NCBI GenBank assembly: GCA_963763495.1 | Contig: CAVXOY010000021.1 | Location: forward strand, 1-64,000 | From: DAOUEO01 sp963763495 | GTDB taxonomy: Bacteria; Chloroflexota; Dehalococcoidia; DSTF01; JALHUB01 | Reading direction: 5' to 3' | Length of the DNA stretch: 64,000 nt | Part shown: positions 39,310 through 49,185 of the stretch, piece by piece | Numbering within the stretch: position 1 is the first letter of the stretch | How the letters are laid out: every line of letters starts with the position of its first letter | Notes under the pieces: model-generated | Database searches by the model: none | What the model was told of the DNA's origin: nothing | Seen by the model: the letters and a program-made list of their open reading frames with translations, nothing else | Translations under genes and position numbers: made by a program

Positions 39310-40190
39310 CTACCCTTTCCCGCCATCTCCTCGATCACCAGGAACAGGGCGCTGTTATCGTCGTCCCCGTGGCCGGCGGCGAGGAGAGCCTTGTACAGCT
39401 CCGTCGCCTGCGCCGTCCCCGGCAAGGGCACGCCGTACTCACGGCCCGTGGCCAGGGTGATCTCCAGGTCCTTCAGATGCAGGCAGGCGCGAAAGCCGGG
39501 GATGAATGTGTGGTCGAGCATCCGCTGGCCGTGCACCTCCAGTATCCGGCTCTGCGCGAAGCCGCCGAGGAGGGCCTGGCGCACCTTCGCCGCGTCGACG
39601 CCCGCCTTCGCCGCCAGCACCAACGCCTCGCTCACCGCCTGGATCGTCTGAGCGGCGACGAGCTGGTTGCAGGCCTTGCAGATCTGGCCGGCCCCCGACT
39701 CGCCGATGCGGACGATGCTCTTGCCCAGCGCCTCGAATATGGGCAACGCCCTCTGAAATGCCGCCTCCGGCCCGCCGACCATGATCGACAGGGTGGCGTT
39801 GATCGCCCCGATGTCGCCGCCGGAGACGGGGGCGTCGAGCATCGTCGCCCCGCGGCGCTCCGCTTCCGCCGCCAGCCGCCGCGTCACCACCGGCGAGATC
39901 GTGCTCATGTCGATGATCAGAGCGCCCGGGCGCATCCCCGCGAACACCCCGTTCTCCGCCGTCAGCACCTTCTCCACGTCCGGCGTATCGGGCAGCATCG
40001 TGATCACCACGTCGGCGGCCGCTGCGACCTCGCTCGGCGAGGACGCCGTCTTCGCGCCCTGCTTCTCGACTTCGAGGACGGGGCCGGGGCTCCGGCTGTG
40101 GACGACGACCGGGTATCCCGCCTTGAGCAGGTTCAGGCTCATCGGTTTGCCCATCAGTCCCAGCCCGATGAAGCCGATAGTCTCTTTCAT
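39306..40190 (-). CDS. 3-hydroxyisobutyrate / tartronate-semialdehyde reductase family
   Basis: Intact, 294 residues from ATG 40190, with GGAGGAGAGAC upstream. Beta-hydroxyacid dehydrogenase with the NAD site IGFIGLGLMGKPMSLNLLKAGY, the substrate loop MLDAPVSGGDIGAINATLSIMVGG, and the catalytic lysine in GAGQICKACNQLVAAQTIQA. The C-terminal helical domain has GRACLHLKDLEITLATGREYGV-like sequence. Members reduce tartronate or methylmalonate semialdehyde, or oxidise 3-hydroxyisobutyrate. The neighbouring aldolase favours tartronate semialdehyde, as an inference only. Confidence 0.88.
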   Translation of the reverse strand: MKETIGFIGLGLMGKPMSLNLLKAGYPVVVHSRSPGPVLEVEKQGAKTASSPSEVAAAADVVITMLPDTPDVEKVLTAENGVFAGMRPGALIIDMSTISPVVTRRLAAEAERRGATMLDAPVSGGDIGAINATLSIMVGGPEAAFQRALPIFEALGKSIVRIGESGAGQICKACNQLVAAQTIQAVSEALVLAAKAGVDAAKVRQALLGGFAQSRILEVHGQRMLDHTFIPGFRACLHLKDLEITLATGREYGVPLPGTAQATELYKALLAAGHGDDDNSALFLVIEEMAGKGS

Positions 40191-40301
40191 GTCAGTCTCT
40201 CCTCCTGAATCGCTTCCCTACCAGACACGGCGCACGACAACAAAGACCCCACAGGATCGAGGAGTCCTCATAGAGATCGCTAAGGGGAAGATACCGGTTC
40301 T

Positions 40302-40992
40302 TTAGAGGGCGGGCAAGCTCGCCATCATCTCCTCCAGCGAGCCTTCCTTTGGATCGAGATCGAGGTGGCGGACGAGGGCGGCGACGGCAGCGTCGGTGGC
40401 CTCGTCGCAGCTCACGTGACGCCCCAGCATCCGGCTGATTGAGGTCACGCCGGCGTCGGCGATGCCGCAGGAATTGATGTGACCAAAGTAGTCCAGGTCC
40501 GTGTCCACGTTGAGCGCGAAGCCATGGGTGGTGATGCCGTGCGCTATGTGCAGCCCGATGGCCGCCAGCTTCTCGTCGCCCGACCAGACGCCGGGCCGGC
40601 CCTCCACCACCTCGCTCTTCACCCCCAGCGCACGCGAGCGCATCGATCAGCGCCGCCTCCAGCGCCTGGACGTACCAGCGGGCGCCGCGGTCCCAGCGCT
40701 TCAGATCGAGCACGGTGTAGCCGATGAGCTGGCCGGGCCCGTGATAGGTCACGTCGCCGCCGCGGTCCACCCAGTAGACCTTGGCCCCTGCATCGTCCAA
40801 CTGCTCCGGCGTCAGGCTCAGGTTATCGGCGTTCCCGGCGCGGCCGAAGGTGTAGGTGTGCGGGTGCTCCAGGAAGAGCAGCCATCCCTCCGAGCGTCCC
40901 TCCCTGACCTCCTCAGCGAGACGCTTCTGGAGGTCCCAGGCCTCCATGTAGTCGACCTGGCCGAGGCGGGCGATGTTGCAGGGAACGGGCAT
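40302..40992 (-). CDS. lipB: Octanoyltransferase LipB
   Basis: About 229 residues; ATG 40992 with AAGGAGAGAG upstream. LipB moves octanoyl from acyl carrier protein to the lipoyl domain lysine. Conserved parts: LLFLEHPHTYTFGRAGNADN, VDRGGDVTYHGPGQLIGYTVLDL, the catalytic lysine in DEKLAAIGLHIAHGITTHGFALNV, and the catalytic cysteine in FGHINSCGIADAGVTSI. One shift near 40640 breaks the gene in two, but all active-site residues are present. LipA is not in the window. Transcribed alone. Confidence 0.9.
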
Positions 40993-41134
40993 GGGCGGGC
41001 TCTCTCCTTATATCAAGCTCGTGAGCATAGTCGCAGTGGGTACTTCTTGATAATAACGGATGGAAATAGCTTTAGGCTAGGGGATAGGGGCAACTGATTT
41101 CCAGAATTGGGGATAAACTCTTCCCCGTCGGCGC

Positions 41135-42053
41135 CTAGGCGATGACCCGCAGCCGCTCGCCGATGATCTCGAACGACGCCGGCAGCGTGCCGATCGGCTC
41201 CCCCTCCACCTCGACGGGCACCGGCTTCTCGCTCGTCGCCTCGATGCGGCGGGCCGTGCGGTAGACGACGTCCGGCGTGTCAGCGAAGGCGCCGCTGCGC
41301 AGCTTCGACATCCCGAGCAGCTTCTTTATCATGTTTGAGCCGCCGACCTGCACCACGTCGAGGAGCCCGTCGTCGAGGCGCGCCCGCGGCCCGGAGCGGA
41401 TGCCGCCGCCGGAGTACTGGCCGTTCGCCAGCCAGATGTTGTTGATGATTACCCGCTCCGCGGGCGCGCCGTCCAGCGACAGCATGACCTCCTGGTTCGG
41501 GTAGCGCAGCATCGTCACCAGGATCGCCCGCAGGAAAGAGACGCGGCCGCCCCACCGCTTAGAGCTGCGGTTCACCTCCTCGCAGACGGCGGCGCCCATC
41601 CCGATCTCGCCTTCATTGATAAAGTAGCGTATCCCCTCGCCGCCGTCGGGCCGCCGGTAGACCACCTTCCCCACGTCGACCTCCCGCGCCGTCCCCGTCG
41701 CCAGCCGTTCGGCGGCGCCCTCCAGGTCGCGCGGTATCCCCAGCGTGCGCACGAAGTCGCCCCCCGTGCCGTAGGGGATGACGCCCAACGCCACGTCGGG
41801 TCGGACAGGCCGGTCATCGACGATGAGCCCGTTCACCACCTCGTTGAGCGTGCCGTCGCCGCCCACAAGCGCGATCCGGTCATAGCGCGCCGTCCCCTCG
41901 CGGGCGATCTCGGTCGCGTGGCCCTGGCGCTCAGTGAAGGCAACGTCGAAATCAGGGAGACGGCGTCCGAATACGCCGCTCGATCTCCGCCCAGCGGCGT
42001 CCGGCGTTCCCGTTGGCAGAACGCGGGTTGACGATGATGAGCGTCTCCGCCAT
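41135..42053 (-). CDS. Diacylglycerol-kinase-like lipid kinase (YegS/DgkB family)
   Basis: About 305 residues. ATG 42053 follows GGAGGATAG and lies one base after the GlpD stop. It begins AETLIIVNPRSANGNAGRRW, a shift near 41950 follows, then RIALVGGDGTLNEVVNGLI (the GGDGTxxEV nucleotide motif) and LGVIPYGTGGDFVRTLGIP. The C-terminal half contains INEGEIGMGAAVC, IINNIWLANGQYSGGGIRSGP, ARLDDGLLDVV and VPVEVEGEPIGTLPASFEI, all typical of this family. It phosphorylates a lipid alcohol, likely diacylglycerol or an alkyl-acyl analogue given the operon. Confidence 0.85.
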
Positions 42054-42054
42054 G

Positions 42055-43738
42055 CTATCCTCCGGCGGTGAAGTCGGTCATGCGGGCTACCGCTTCTTTG
42101 TAGCGCTCGACCTGCCGCCGCCGCTCCCGCCCGTCCCAGCCGAGGATGCTGCCCAGCAGACGGGCCGCCTCGTCAGCGGCATCGAGCCCGTGCTTCTCGT
42201 CGAAGAGCATCAGCTCCGTGCGCCGGAGCATGAAGTCCTCCAGAGTGAGCGCCATCTCCTCCTCCGCGGCGAAGAGCGCTTCCGCCCGCAACACCGGGCA
42301 GCCGTCGGCGAGGGGACGCAGCAGGTCCGCGTCGCGCCGGGCATATGCCAGCACCCTCACGTGCTCGCTGCCGTAAGCTCTGCAGAAGCCGGTAGGCGAT
42401 GGCAGCGGAGATGCCCCAATCCTCCACTAAGGCAGCGACCGTCCCCTCGGCGTAGCGCTCGAAGCCGCCGATGTTGCCGCCGATCAGGGGCAGCGTGCGG
42501 GTGCGGCAGGGCTTGGCCTGCCAGCCGAAGCGCTCCCCCTCCTGTTCGACAACGCGGTCGACCAGGGACTCCGCCATCGACCGGCAGGTAGTAAGCTTGC
42601 CGCCGGCGATGGAGTACATCCCTTCCGGCCCCACATCGATCACATAGTCTCGGGATACGTCAGAGGCGGTGGGAGCCCCCTCCTCCGCCACCAGCGGACG
42701 CACCCCCGCCCACGACGATATGACATCCGCCGCGGAGACGCGCACCCCCTCGAACTGCTGATTGACCGCCTCCACGAGATACGCCACGTCGGCGGCGTCG
42801 GTCACAGCGTCTCCTGGATCGCCGCTGTAGTCGGTGTCCGTCGTCCCCACGTAGGCGCAGTCGCCGTAGGGCACGGCGAAGACCGTGCGGCCCCCGTAGA
42901 CGATCACCGTCGTGGTCGTGAGCCCGAAGCGGGAGCGGGGGAAGACAACGTGAACGCCCTTGGTGGGACGCAGGACCGCGTTCAGGCCGCCCATCGCGCG
43001 CAGGCGGTCGTTCCAGGGGCCGGTGGCGTTGACCACCACCCGCGCCCGCACAGTGCCCTCCCGTCCAGCCACGCCGTCGCGGAAGCGGACGCCGGCCACG
43101 CGCTCGCCCTCTCGCTCCAAACCGACAGCCTCCACATAGTTGACCGCGATAGCTCCCTTCTTCGCCGCCGTGCGCACCGTCGCCAGAGTCAGCCGGGCAT
43201 CGTTCGTCAGGCAGTCATAGAAGCGGAAGCCGCCCGTCAGCCCTTCGCGGCGGAGCAGAGGCTCCTCGGCCAGTATCTTCTTCTGCGACAGCGCCGTGTG
43301 TCGGGAGATCCCCAGGGTGCCCGCCAGCATGTCGTACGCCGTCAGCCCCATCTTCAGTTTCAGCCGTCCATCGGGCGCTCCCTGATAGACCGGCATGAGG
43401 AAGGGCACCGGCTGCACGAGATGGGGAGCGAGCCGCAGCAGGATGCCCCGCTCGTGCAGAGACTCCCGCACCAGGCGGACGTGACGGCCCTTGAGATAGC
43501 GCAGGCCACCGTGGACCATCTTAGAGGAGCGGCTGCTCGTGCCGAACGCGAAATCGCCTCTCTCCAGCAGCGCCACCGACAGGCCGCGCAGGACAGCGTC
43601 GCGCGCTATCGCCGCCCCCGTGATCCCGCCGCCCACTACGACAAGATCGAACGTTTCCTTCTGCAGGCGGTCAAGGTAGTCGGAACGGATGTGGGCGGAG
43701 AACCCGCCGGAGGACGCGACGCGTTTGGACCTAAACAT
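42055..43738 (-). CDS. glpD: FAD-dependent glycerol-3-phosphate dehydrogenase
   Basis: About 560 residues. N-terminal FAD site DLVVVGGGITGAAIARDAVLRGL, then LLERGDFAFGTSSRSSKMVHGGLRYL, a GlpD signature. Other parts: ATGPWNDRLR, RPTKGVHVVFPRSRFG, VFAVPYGDCAYVGTTDTDY and YSIAGGKLTTCRSMAE. The C-terminal helical domain follows a shift near 42375 (EEEMALTLEDFMLRRTELM). It oxidises glycerol-3-phosphate to dihydroxyacetone phosphate at the membrane. Its start overlaps the alkyl-DHAP synthase stop by 8 bases, so it may supply or recycle DHAP for ether lipids. Confidence 0.9.
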
Positions 43739-45326
43739 TCGCCGCCTCCTCGCTATCAGGCGCCAGCTTGCCCGGGTTCATGATGCCCTGCGGGTCGAAA
43801 GCCTTCTTCAGCGCCGCCAGCGCCCGCACGCCGCCGGAGCCCAGATAGGCGCCGATCCAGGGCCGGTGGTCGACGCCTATGCCGTGATGGTGGCTGAGCG
43901 CGCCGCCGTTGTCGATGATCGCCTGCGTGGCGGCGGTCTTCACGCGCTGCCACTGCTCGATCTCACGGCCTTCCTCCTGCTTGGCAAGGAACGTGTAGTA
44001 GATAGACGCGCCGTCGGAATAGGCATGCGATAGGTGGGCCATCACGACTCCCCGGCCGCCCATCGCCGTTTCCATCGCCTGCCGCACCGCGCGGTAGAGC
44101 TTCAGATAGCGCTCCCAGGTCGTCGCCGTCTCCAGCGTATCGACCATCACGCCGTGGTCGAGCAGGGTATCCCGTAGATAGGGGAGTTCGAAGCGCGAGC
44201 GCTCCCACGCCTCGCCGAGGCCTGACCCCAGCGATTGCGCCGCGTGCCGGCTGAGGATGCGCTCCCCCTGCTCCCAGCGAAATCGCAGCTCGTCCTCATC
44301 ACCATCGAAGCCGAGGATGAGCAGGGACGCGTTCAATCCCACCGCTCCCATCTGCATGATGGCCATCGACTCTGTCTCCGGCTCGTCGGAGAGACGGAGC
44401 ACCGCCGGATGCAGCCCCGACTGCATGACCTCCCGCGCCACTTCGACTCCGTCGGCGAAAGTGGGGAGAAGGAAGCCCCGATAGTCGGAGCGCGCCGGCA
44501 GCGGCGAGAGGCGGACCGTGGCCCGCGTGATCACCCCCAGAACGCCTTCGGTGCCGGTGATCGTCTGCGTCAGGTCGGGGCCGGCCGCCGCGGCGGGAAC
44601 GAGAGGAGTCGTGACGCTGCCACCGGGGAAGAGCAGGCGCACGCTCCGCACCCGCTCCTCGATCTTGCCGTATCCGGTCGACTTCTGGCCCGCCGAACGA
44701 GTGGCGATCCACCCGCCGAGCGATGAATACTCAAATGACTGCGGGAAGTGACCCAGGGTGAAGCCGGCGGCGTTGAGCTGCGCCTCCAGCGCCGGCCCCA
44801 GTATCCCCGCCTCAACCGTCGCCGTGCCCGACACCGGCTCGATCTCGACAACCCGTTCCAGGCGCCCCAGATCGAGGGTGATCGTCGGCTTCTCTCCTAC
44901 CGGCTCGACGCCGCCCACGACCGTCGTCCCGCCGCCGAAGGGGACGACGGATATCCCCCGCTCCGACGCCGCCGCCAGGATCGCCGCGACCTGCTCTTCC
45001 GTCTCCGGGTAGACGACGGCAGCGGTGGGGTTAGGCACCTCCCCGCGACGGATGCGCACCAGGTCACGATAGCCCTTACCCAGGCTGTGGACGGCCCGCT
45101 CGCCGCTGTCCGTGGTGACCAGCGCATCGCCTGCTATGCGGCGAAGGGCGCCCAGCGCGTCCGCCTCAAGGGGCGATGGAGGAAGGACGACTTGGTCGAG
45201 GGATTGTAGTCGCGGGCGGGCGCTCACGTCGCCCAGCCGCTCGCGCAGGAAGGACCAGAACCGTTCCGGGTCAGACAGGGGGAAGCTCTTCTGCTCTTCC
45301 CCCCAACCCCACCACTTCATTGCCAT
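43731..45326 (-). CDS. Alkyldihydroxyacetonephosphate synthase-like FAD enzyme
   Basis: Intact, 531 residues. ATG 45326 opens MAMKWWGWGEEQKSF; a KWWGWG opening is a mark of the alkyl-DHAP synthase branch of the VAO/GlcD superfamily. FAD-binding domain: NPTAAVVYPETEEQVAAIL, VVPFGGGTTVVGGVEP, LGHFPQSFEYSSLGGWIATRSAGQKS (in pieces) and GTEGVLGVITRATVRLSPLP. The C-terminus has GGALSHHHGIGVDHRPWI, whose His cluster is at the active site of the synthase, and FDPQGIMNPGKLAP. The enzyme swaps the acyl chain of acyl-DHAP for a fatty alcohol, making the ether bond. It could instead be a glycolate-oxidase-like dehydrogenase, but the opening and His motif favour the former. Confidence 0.78.
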   Translation of the reverse strand: MAMKWWGWGEEQKSFPLSDPERFWSFLRERLGDVSARPRLQSLDQVVLPPSPLEADALGALRRIAGDALVTTDSGERAVHSLGKGYRDLVRIRRGEVPNPTAAVVYPETEEQVAAILAAASERGISVVPFGGGTTVVGGVEPVGEKPTITLDLGRLERVVEIEPVSGTATVEAGILGPALEAQLNAAGFTLGHFPQSFEYSSLGGWIATRSAGQKSTGYGKIEERVRSVRLLFPGGSVTTPLVPAAAAGPDLTQTITGTEGVLGVITRATVRLSPLPARSDYRGFLLPTFADGVEVAREVMQSGLHPAVLRLSDEPETESMAIMQMGAVGLNASLLILGFDGDEDELRFRWEQGERILSRHAAQSLGSGLGEAWERSRFELPYLRDTLLDHGVMVDTLETATTWERYLKLYRAVRQAMETAMGGRGVVMAHLSHAYSDGASIYYTFLAKQEEGREIEQWQRVKTAATQAIIDNGGALSHHHGIGVDHRPWIGAYLGSGGVRALAALKKAFDPQGIMNPGKLAPDSEEAANV

Positions 45327-45392
45327 CAGCGGTCCTCTCGCGGAGGGAATGCGGCCCCTATCCAGGGCGGGCCGTTGCTCGCTTTGGCGGGG

Positions 45393-45398
45393 ATTATA
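45393..45398 (-). promoter_or_regulatory. -10 box of the alkyl-DHAP synthase operon
   Basis: TATAAT on the minus strand, 67 bases before ATG 45326. The -35 box is not clear. Confidence 0.45.
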
Positions 45399-45506
45399 CC
45401 ACCTTTCGCGGGGTCAGGAGAGATACCGCAGGAATCGCCCGCTAAGGGATTCTAGTGTACAATCCTCAACACGAACGAGCGAGTCGTCAGGAAGGAGCGC
45501 AGAGGG

Positions 45507-46320
45507 ATGCCCACCAGCGTCATCAACGGCGTTCGACTCTACTACGAGCGTCACGGCGATTCCGGCGAGCCGCTCGTCTTCGTTCACGGCTACACCGGCG
45601 ACATCAGCGACTGGAAGTTCCCGCTGGCCGAGTTCTCCTCGGACTACCGTATCCTCGTCATGGACCTGCGCGGTCACGGCCGGTCAGAGGCGCCCAGCGA
45701 CCGCTCCGCCTACTCCATCGTCCAGATGGCAGCGGATGTGGAAGCGCTGGTCGATGAGATCGGGTTCCAGCGCTATCACCTCGTCGGCCACTCGATGGGT
45801 GGGGCAATCGTCCAGGAGATCGCCCTGCGCAGCCCTCAGAGTCTGCTCTCCCTGACGCTGGAAGACACCGCGTCGAAGTTCGGCGTCGACACCGGCGACG
45901 ACGAGATGACGGAGTGGCGCAAGAAACGCTATGCCCTGGCCATGAGCGAGGGCTTGGCCGCCGCCGCCGCTCTACCGATGCCTAACCCGCCGCCGCACAT
46001 GCCGGCTGAGCGCCTGAAGGAGGTCGAGCGCCGCCTCGCCCGCCTGTCCCTCGACACCTTCGTCGGCGCCATGGTCGGGCTGCTGGAGTGGGAAGGGACG
46101 GAGGCCCGCGCCGCCGCCATCTCCACGCCGACGCTGATAATCTACGGCGATATCGACTCGCCCAGCATCATCGAGCCGTCGCGGCGTCTGGCTGAGACTT
46201 ATCCCCAACGCCACCGTCGCGGTGATCCCGGAGTCCGGGCACTCACCCCAATGGGAGCGACCGGATCTGTTCAACAAAGCATTGCGCCGGCATCTGGAAG
46301 CTCACCGGGCCACAGGTTGA
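45507..46320 (+). CDS. Alpha/beta hydrolase
   Basis: About 271 residues from ATG 45507, with AAGGAGCGCAG upstream and a -10-like TACAAT near 45460. Complete catalytic set: oxyanion FVHGYTGDISDWKF, nucleophile elbow LVGHSMGGAIVQEIALR, acid IIYGDIDSPSII and, after one shift near 46203, histidine in VIPESGHSPQWERPDLF. It ends LRRHLEAHRATG. Without correction the frame runs on to 46388 with a meaningless tail. This is a normal counterpart to the serine-less protein at 21216. Substrate unknown; it precedes an acyl-CoA dehydrogenase gene. Confidence 0.82.
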
Positions 46321-46450
46321 TACTGCGGAAATATTTTTCATGGTTCCTTTTAAGACAGTCCGTTGTAAACTGTGTTGCGCTGCTGTAGAAGTAGCCTTCA
46401 CTGTTATACCAGCAGCGAAGAAGACAACTTAGAAACGGAGGTCAACAGGT

Positions 46451-47719
46451 ATGGCTGAAGACGTGGGAATCCCTGAAGCGGTAAGGGACATTGTCAAGGG
46501 AAGCGTACAGGGCATCCTGGACTTCATCGAGAGCGAGGTCATCCCTCTCGAGGAGAAGTTCAAGGACATCATTCACGACGAGCGCAGGCTATTCGGTGAG
46601 GACGGGCTGCTGACCCCTGTCATCCGGGAGGCCCGCGACGGCCTCAGGATGAAGTCGGCCGAGGCCGGCTACTACACGATGTTCGCGCCGGAATCTGTCG
46701 GCGGCGGCGGCTTGCCCTGGATTGTCTCCCCATTTGTGCTGGAGGCGCAATACCGGAAGTACGGCCCCGGCCGCATCTTTATCGGTTGGGCCAACGGTTT
46801 CCTAAGTTCCCCGCTGCTGGCCAGCTTCGTCGACGGGCCCTCTCACCTGCTGCTGGGTGCCGGCCCGGTCATTCGCGAGAAGATCCTGCCTAGCCTGCTT
46901 ACCGGCGAGAAGACGGTCTGCTTCGGCGTCACCGAGCCCGGCGCCGGCTCCGACCTGTGGGGCCTGAAGACCAAGGCCCGCCGCGACGGCGACGACTGGG
47001 TGGTCAACGGCTCCAAGCAGTGGATCACCAACGCCCCCTACGCCCACTATCCCATCATCTTCGCCATCACTGACGAGGATGCGTTCGCGGCCCACAAGGG
47101 GGGCCTCACAGCCTTCATGCTCGACGCCGACTGGCCCGGCTTCACGAAAGACAAGCCCGAGCGCATTTTCGGTCACTACGGCAGCGACTGCGGCGGGTTC
47201 ACCATGGACGATGTCCGCGTTAGCAAGGACTACATGATCGGCGCCGAGAACGGAGCCTTCCAGATCGCCATGTTCGGCATCTCCGAAGGCCGGATGGGCA
47301 TGGCCGGCGCCTGCCTCGGCCTCGCCGAGTACGCCCTCGACCGCTCGCTCGAGTACGCGGCCGAGCGCAAGACCTTCGGCGTGCCTCTCGCCGACCACCA
47401 GGCGATCCAGTTCATGATCGCCGACATGGCCATGGAGATCATGGCGACGAAGTACACCATCATCCAGACCGCGCAGATGCTCGACGCGGGCAAGGTGCCG
47501 GTCAAGGAGGTCTGCATCTCCAAGGCGCTGTCGATCGAGATGTGCCAGCGGGCATACGACAAGGCGATCCAGATCCACGGCGGTATGGGGCTCTCCAGCG
47601 AGTTGTCGCTCGAAGAGGGCTTCCGCATCGCCCGGACGGCGCGCATCCCCGACGGGACATCCGAGATCCAGCGGCGCACCATCTTCCGCCAGCTCCAGAG
47701 GGGCGACACGCAGTTCTAA
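46451..47719 (+). CDS. Acyl-CoA dehydrogenase
   Basis: Intact, 422 residues. ATG 46451 with CGGAGGTCAACAGG upstream. It has the flavin-binding signature CFGVTEPGAGSDLWGLKTKA, WVVNGSKQWITNAPYAHY, the family Cys/Gly patch MFGISEGRMGMAGACLGLAEYALDRS and RKTFGVPLADHQAIQFMIADM. The C-terminal signature is KAIQIHGGMGLSSELSLEEGFRIART, followed by IPDGTSEIQRRTIFR. The usual catalytic glutamate position near the C-terminal signature should be confirmed by alignment. It introduces a 2,3 double bond into an acyl-CoA and passes electrons to ETF. It ends at a strong terminator. Confidence 0.9.
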   Translation: MAEDVGIPEAVRDIVKGSVQGILDFIESEVIPLEEKFKDIIHDERRLFGEDGLLTPVIREARDGLRMKSAEAGYYTMFAPESVGGGGLPWIVSPFVLEAQYRKYGPGRIFIGWANGFLSSPLLASFVDGPSHLLLGAGPVIREKILPSLLTGEKTVCFGVTEPGAGSDLWGLKTKARRDGDDWVVNGSKQWITNAPYAHYPIIFAITDEDAFAAHKGGLTAFMLDADWPGFTKDKPERIFGHYGSDCGGFTMDDVRVSKDYMIGAENGAFQIAMFGISEGRMGMAGACLGLAEYALDRSLEYAAERKTFGVPLADHQAIQFMIADMAMEIMATKYTIIQTAQMLDAGKVPVKEVCISKALSIEMCQRAYDKAIQIHGGMGLSSELSLEEGFRIARTARIPDGTSEIQRRTIFRQLQRGDTQF

Positions 47720-47755
47720 ACGAGGCGTGATTCACCCCTCCACACTGAGAATACG

Positions 47756-47787
47756 AAGAGCGGGGGCCACAACCGGTCCCCGCTCTT
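47756..47787 (+). terminator. Intrinsic terminator after acyl-CoA dehydrogenase
   Basis: AAGAGCGGGG (47756-47765) pairs with CCCCGCTCTT (47778-47787), loop GCCACAACCGGT, then CCTGTACT. Confidence 0.75.
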
Positions 47788-47855
47788 CCTGTACTCCACC
47801 ACCCATATCCCGCCGGTCACCGCTCGCCCTGGTGGGCAGCCGCTATGAGCCCGCG

Positions 47856-47861
47856 TATAAT
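47856..47861 (+). promoter_or_regulatory. -10 box of the S51-like gene
   Basis: TATAAT at 47856-47861, 35 bases before ATG 47897. The region upstream is GC-rich without a clear -35. Confidence 0.45.
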
Positions 47862-47896
47862 AGAGCCGTAGACGGCAGTTCATCGACAGGTGCAAG

Positions 47897-49164
47897 ATGG
47901 CTCCAGACCCCTCGTCACCGGGGACAGTCACCCTCATGGGCTCCGGCGAGTTGACGGCGTCCATGAGCAAGGTGCACCAATCGATCATAGCGAGGATCGA
48001 AGGGCCGGTACGGGCCGTCTTCCTCGACACGCCGGCCGGCTTCGAGTTGAACTCCGACAACATCACCCAAAGAGCCGTCGAGTACGTCAAGCGCTACGTG
48101 GGAGTGCCCTGCGCCGTCGCCTCCTTCCGGTCGGCTTCCCAGGCCGGCGAGCGGGAGACGAGAGATGCCCTGCGCAAGCTGGAACAGGCCAACTACATCT
48201 TCGCCGGCCCCGGCAGCCCAACCTACACCGTACGCAACTGGCGCGACACCCCGGTCTTCGATCTCATGGTCCGGCGGCTCAGCGAGGGGGCGCACATTGT
48301 GCTGGCAAGCGCCGCCGCCATCGCCATCGGGCGCTACTGCCTACCCGTGTACGAGATCTACAAGGTCGGAGAGGAGCCCCACTGGGCAGACGGCTTGGAC
48401 CTTCTTTCTCCCTACGGCCTGGAACCGGCGATCGTCACCCACTGGAACAACACTGAAGGCGGGACCTACGATACGCGGCGCTGCTTCATGGGCGAGAGCC
48501 GCTTCCAGGTGCTGGAGAGTCTCCTGCCCAAATCCACAGTCGTGCTCGGGGTGGACGAATACACCGCCTGCGTTCTCGACCTCGCCGCCAACGAATGCCG
48601 GGTCATGGCCTCGAGTGGCGTCACCCTCCGCCTGAACGGCGAAGATACGGTGTTCCCCTCCGGCAGTTCCTTCAGCCTGGACCTGCTGAAGCGGCGGGTA
48701 GCGACAGAAGGAGAGTCCAAGCCGGCGACGAGGCCCCCCGCCGTGAGCGGGCAGCCCTACCGGCCGGCGACACCCTGCTGCAACACTTGGACACGGTCGA
48801 GAGGACGCTGGCCCGCGGCGACGGATACGCCGGCCTCGCTGACCTGGCGAGCGATCTCTACGAGCTGGCCCGTGAAGTCGACGAGGCGGAGGCGGCTAAC
48901 GCAAGCGAGGAGATCATCTTGCGAGGGCGTCGCGCTTTGAGACAACTGCTGGCGAGTGGAATCAGCCGGGTCGATCCATCATCAGCGAACCCAGTCGCCG
49001 GAATCGGCCCGTTCGTGGAACTCCTCATCGACCTGCGCTCGCGGCTGCGCGCCGCCGAGGAGTGGGCGCTGGCGGACGATGTCCGCGACCGGCTCGCCGC
49101 CCTCGGTATCACCCTCGAAGACGGGCCGGCGGGAACCGCCTGGAGGAGCGGCAGCCCCTCCTAG
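47897..49164 (+). CDS. Peptidase S51/cyanophycinase-like domain joined to a CysRS C-terminal-like domain
   Basis: About 422 residues across one shift near 48750. The N-terminal 270 residues match type-1 glutamine-amidotransferase-like peptidase S51 proteins: TVTLMGSGELTASMSKVHQSI, VFLDTPAGFELNSDNI, YIFAGPGSPTYTVRNWRDTP, and a nucleophile region HIVLASAAAIAIGRY, where a serine is kept but the usual SAGA is altered. The C-terminal 140 residues (ELLIDLRSRLRAAEEWALADDV, DRLAALGITLEDGPAGTAW) look like the last domain of cysteinyl-tRNA synthetase. The joining frame shift leaves two options: a true fusion with a sequence error, or two overlapping genes. Function unknown. Confidence 0.65.
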
Positions 49165-49185
49165 CCTCACGCAGAGACGACCCGA

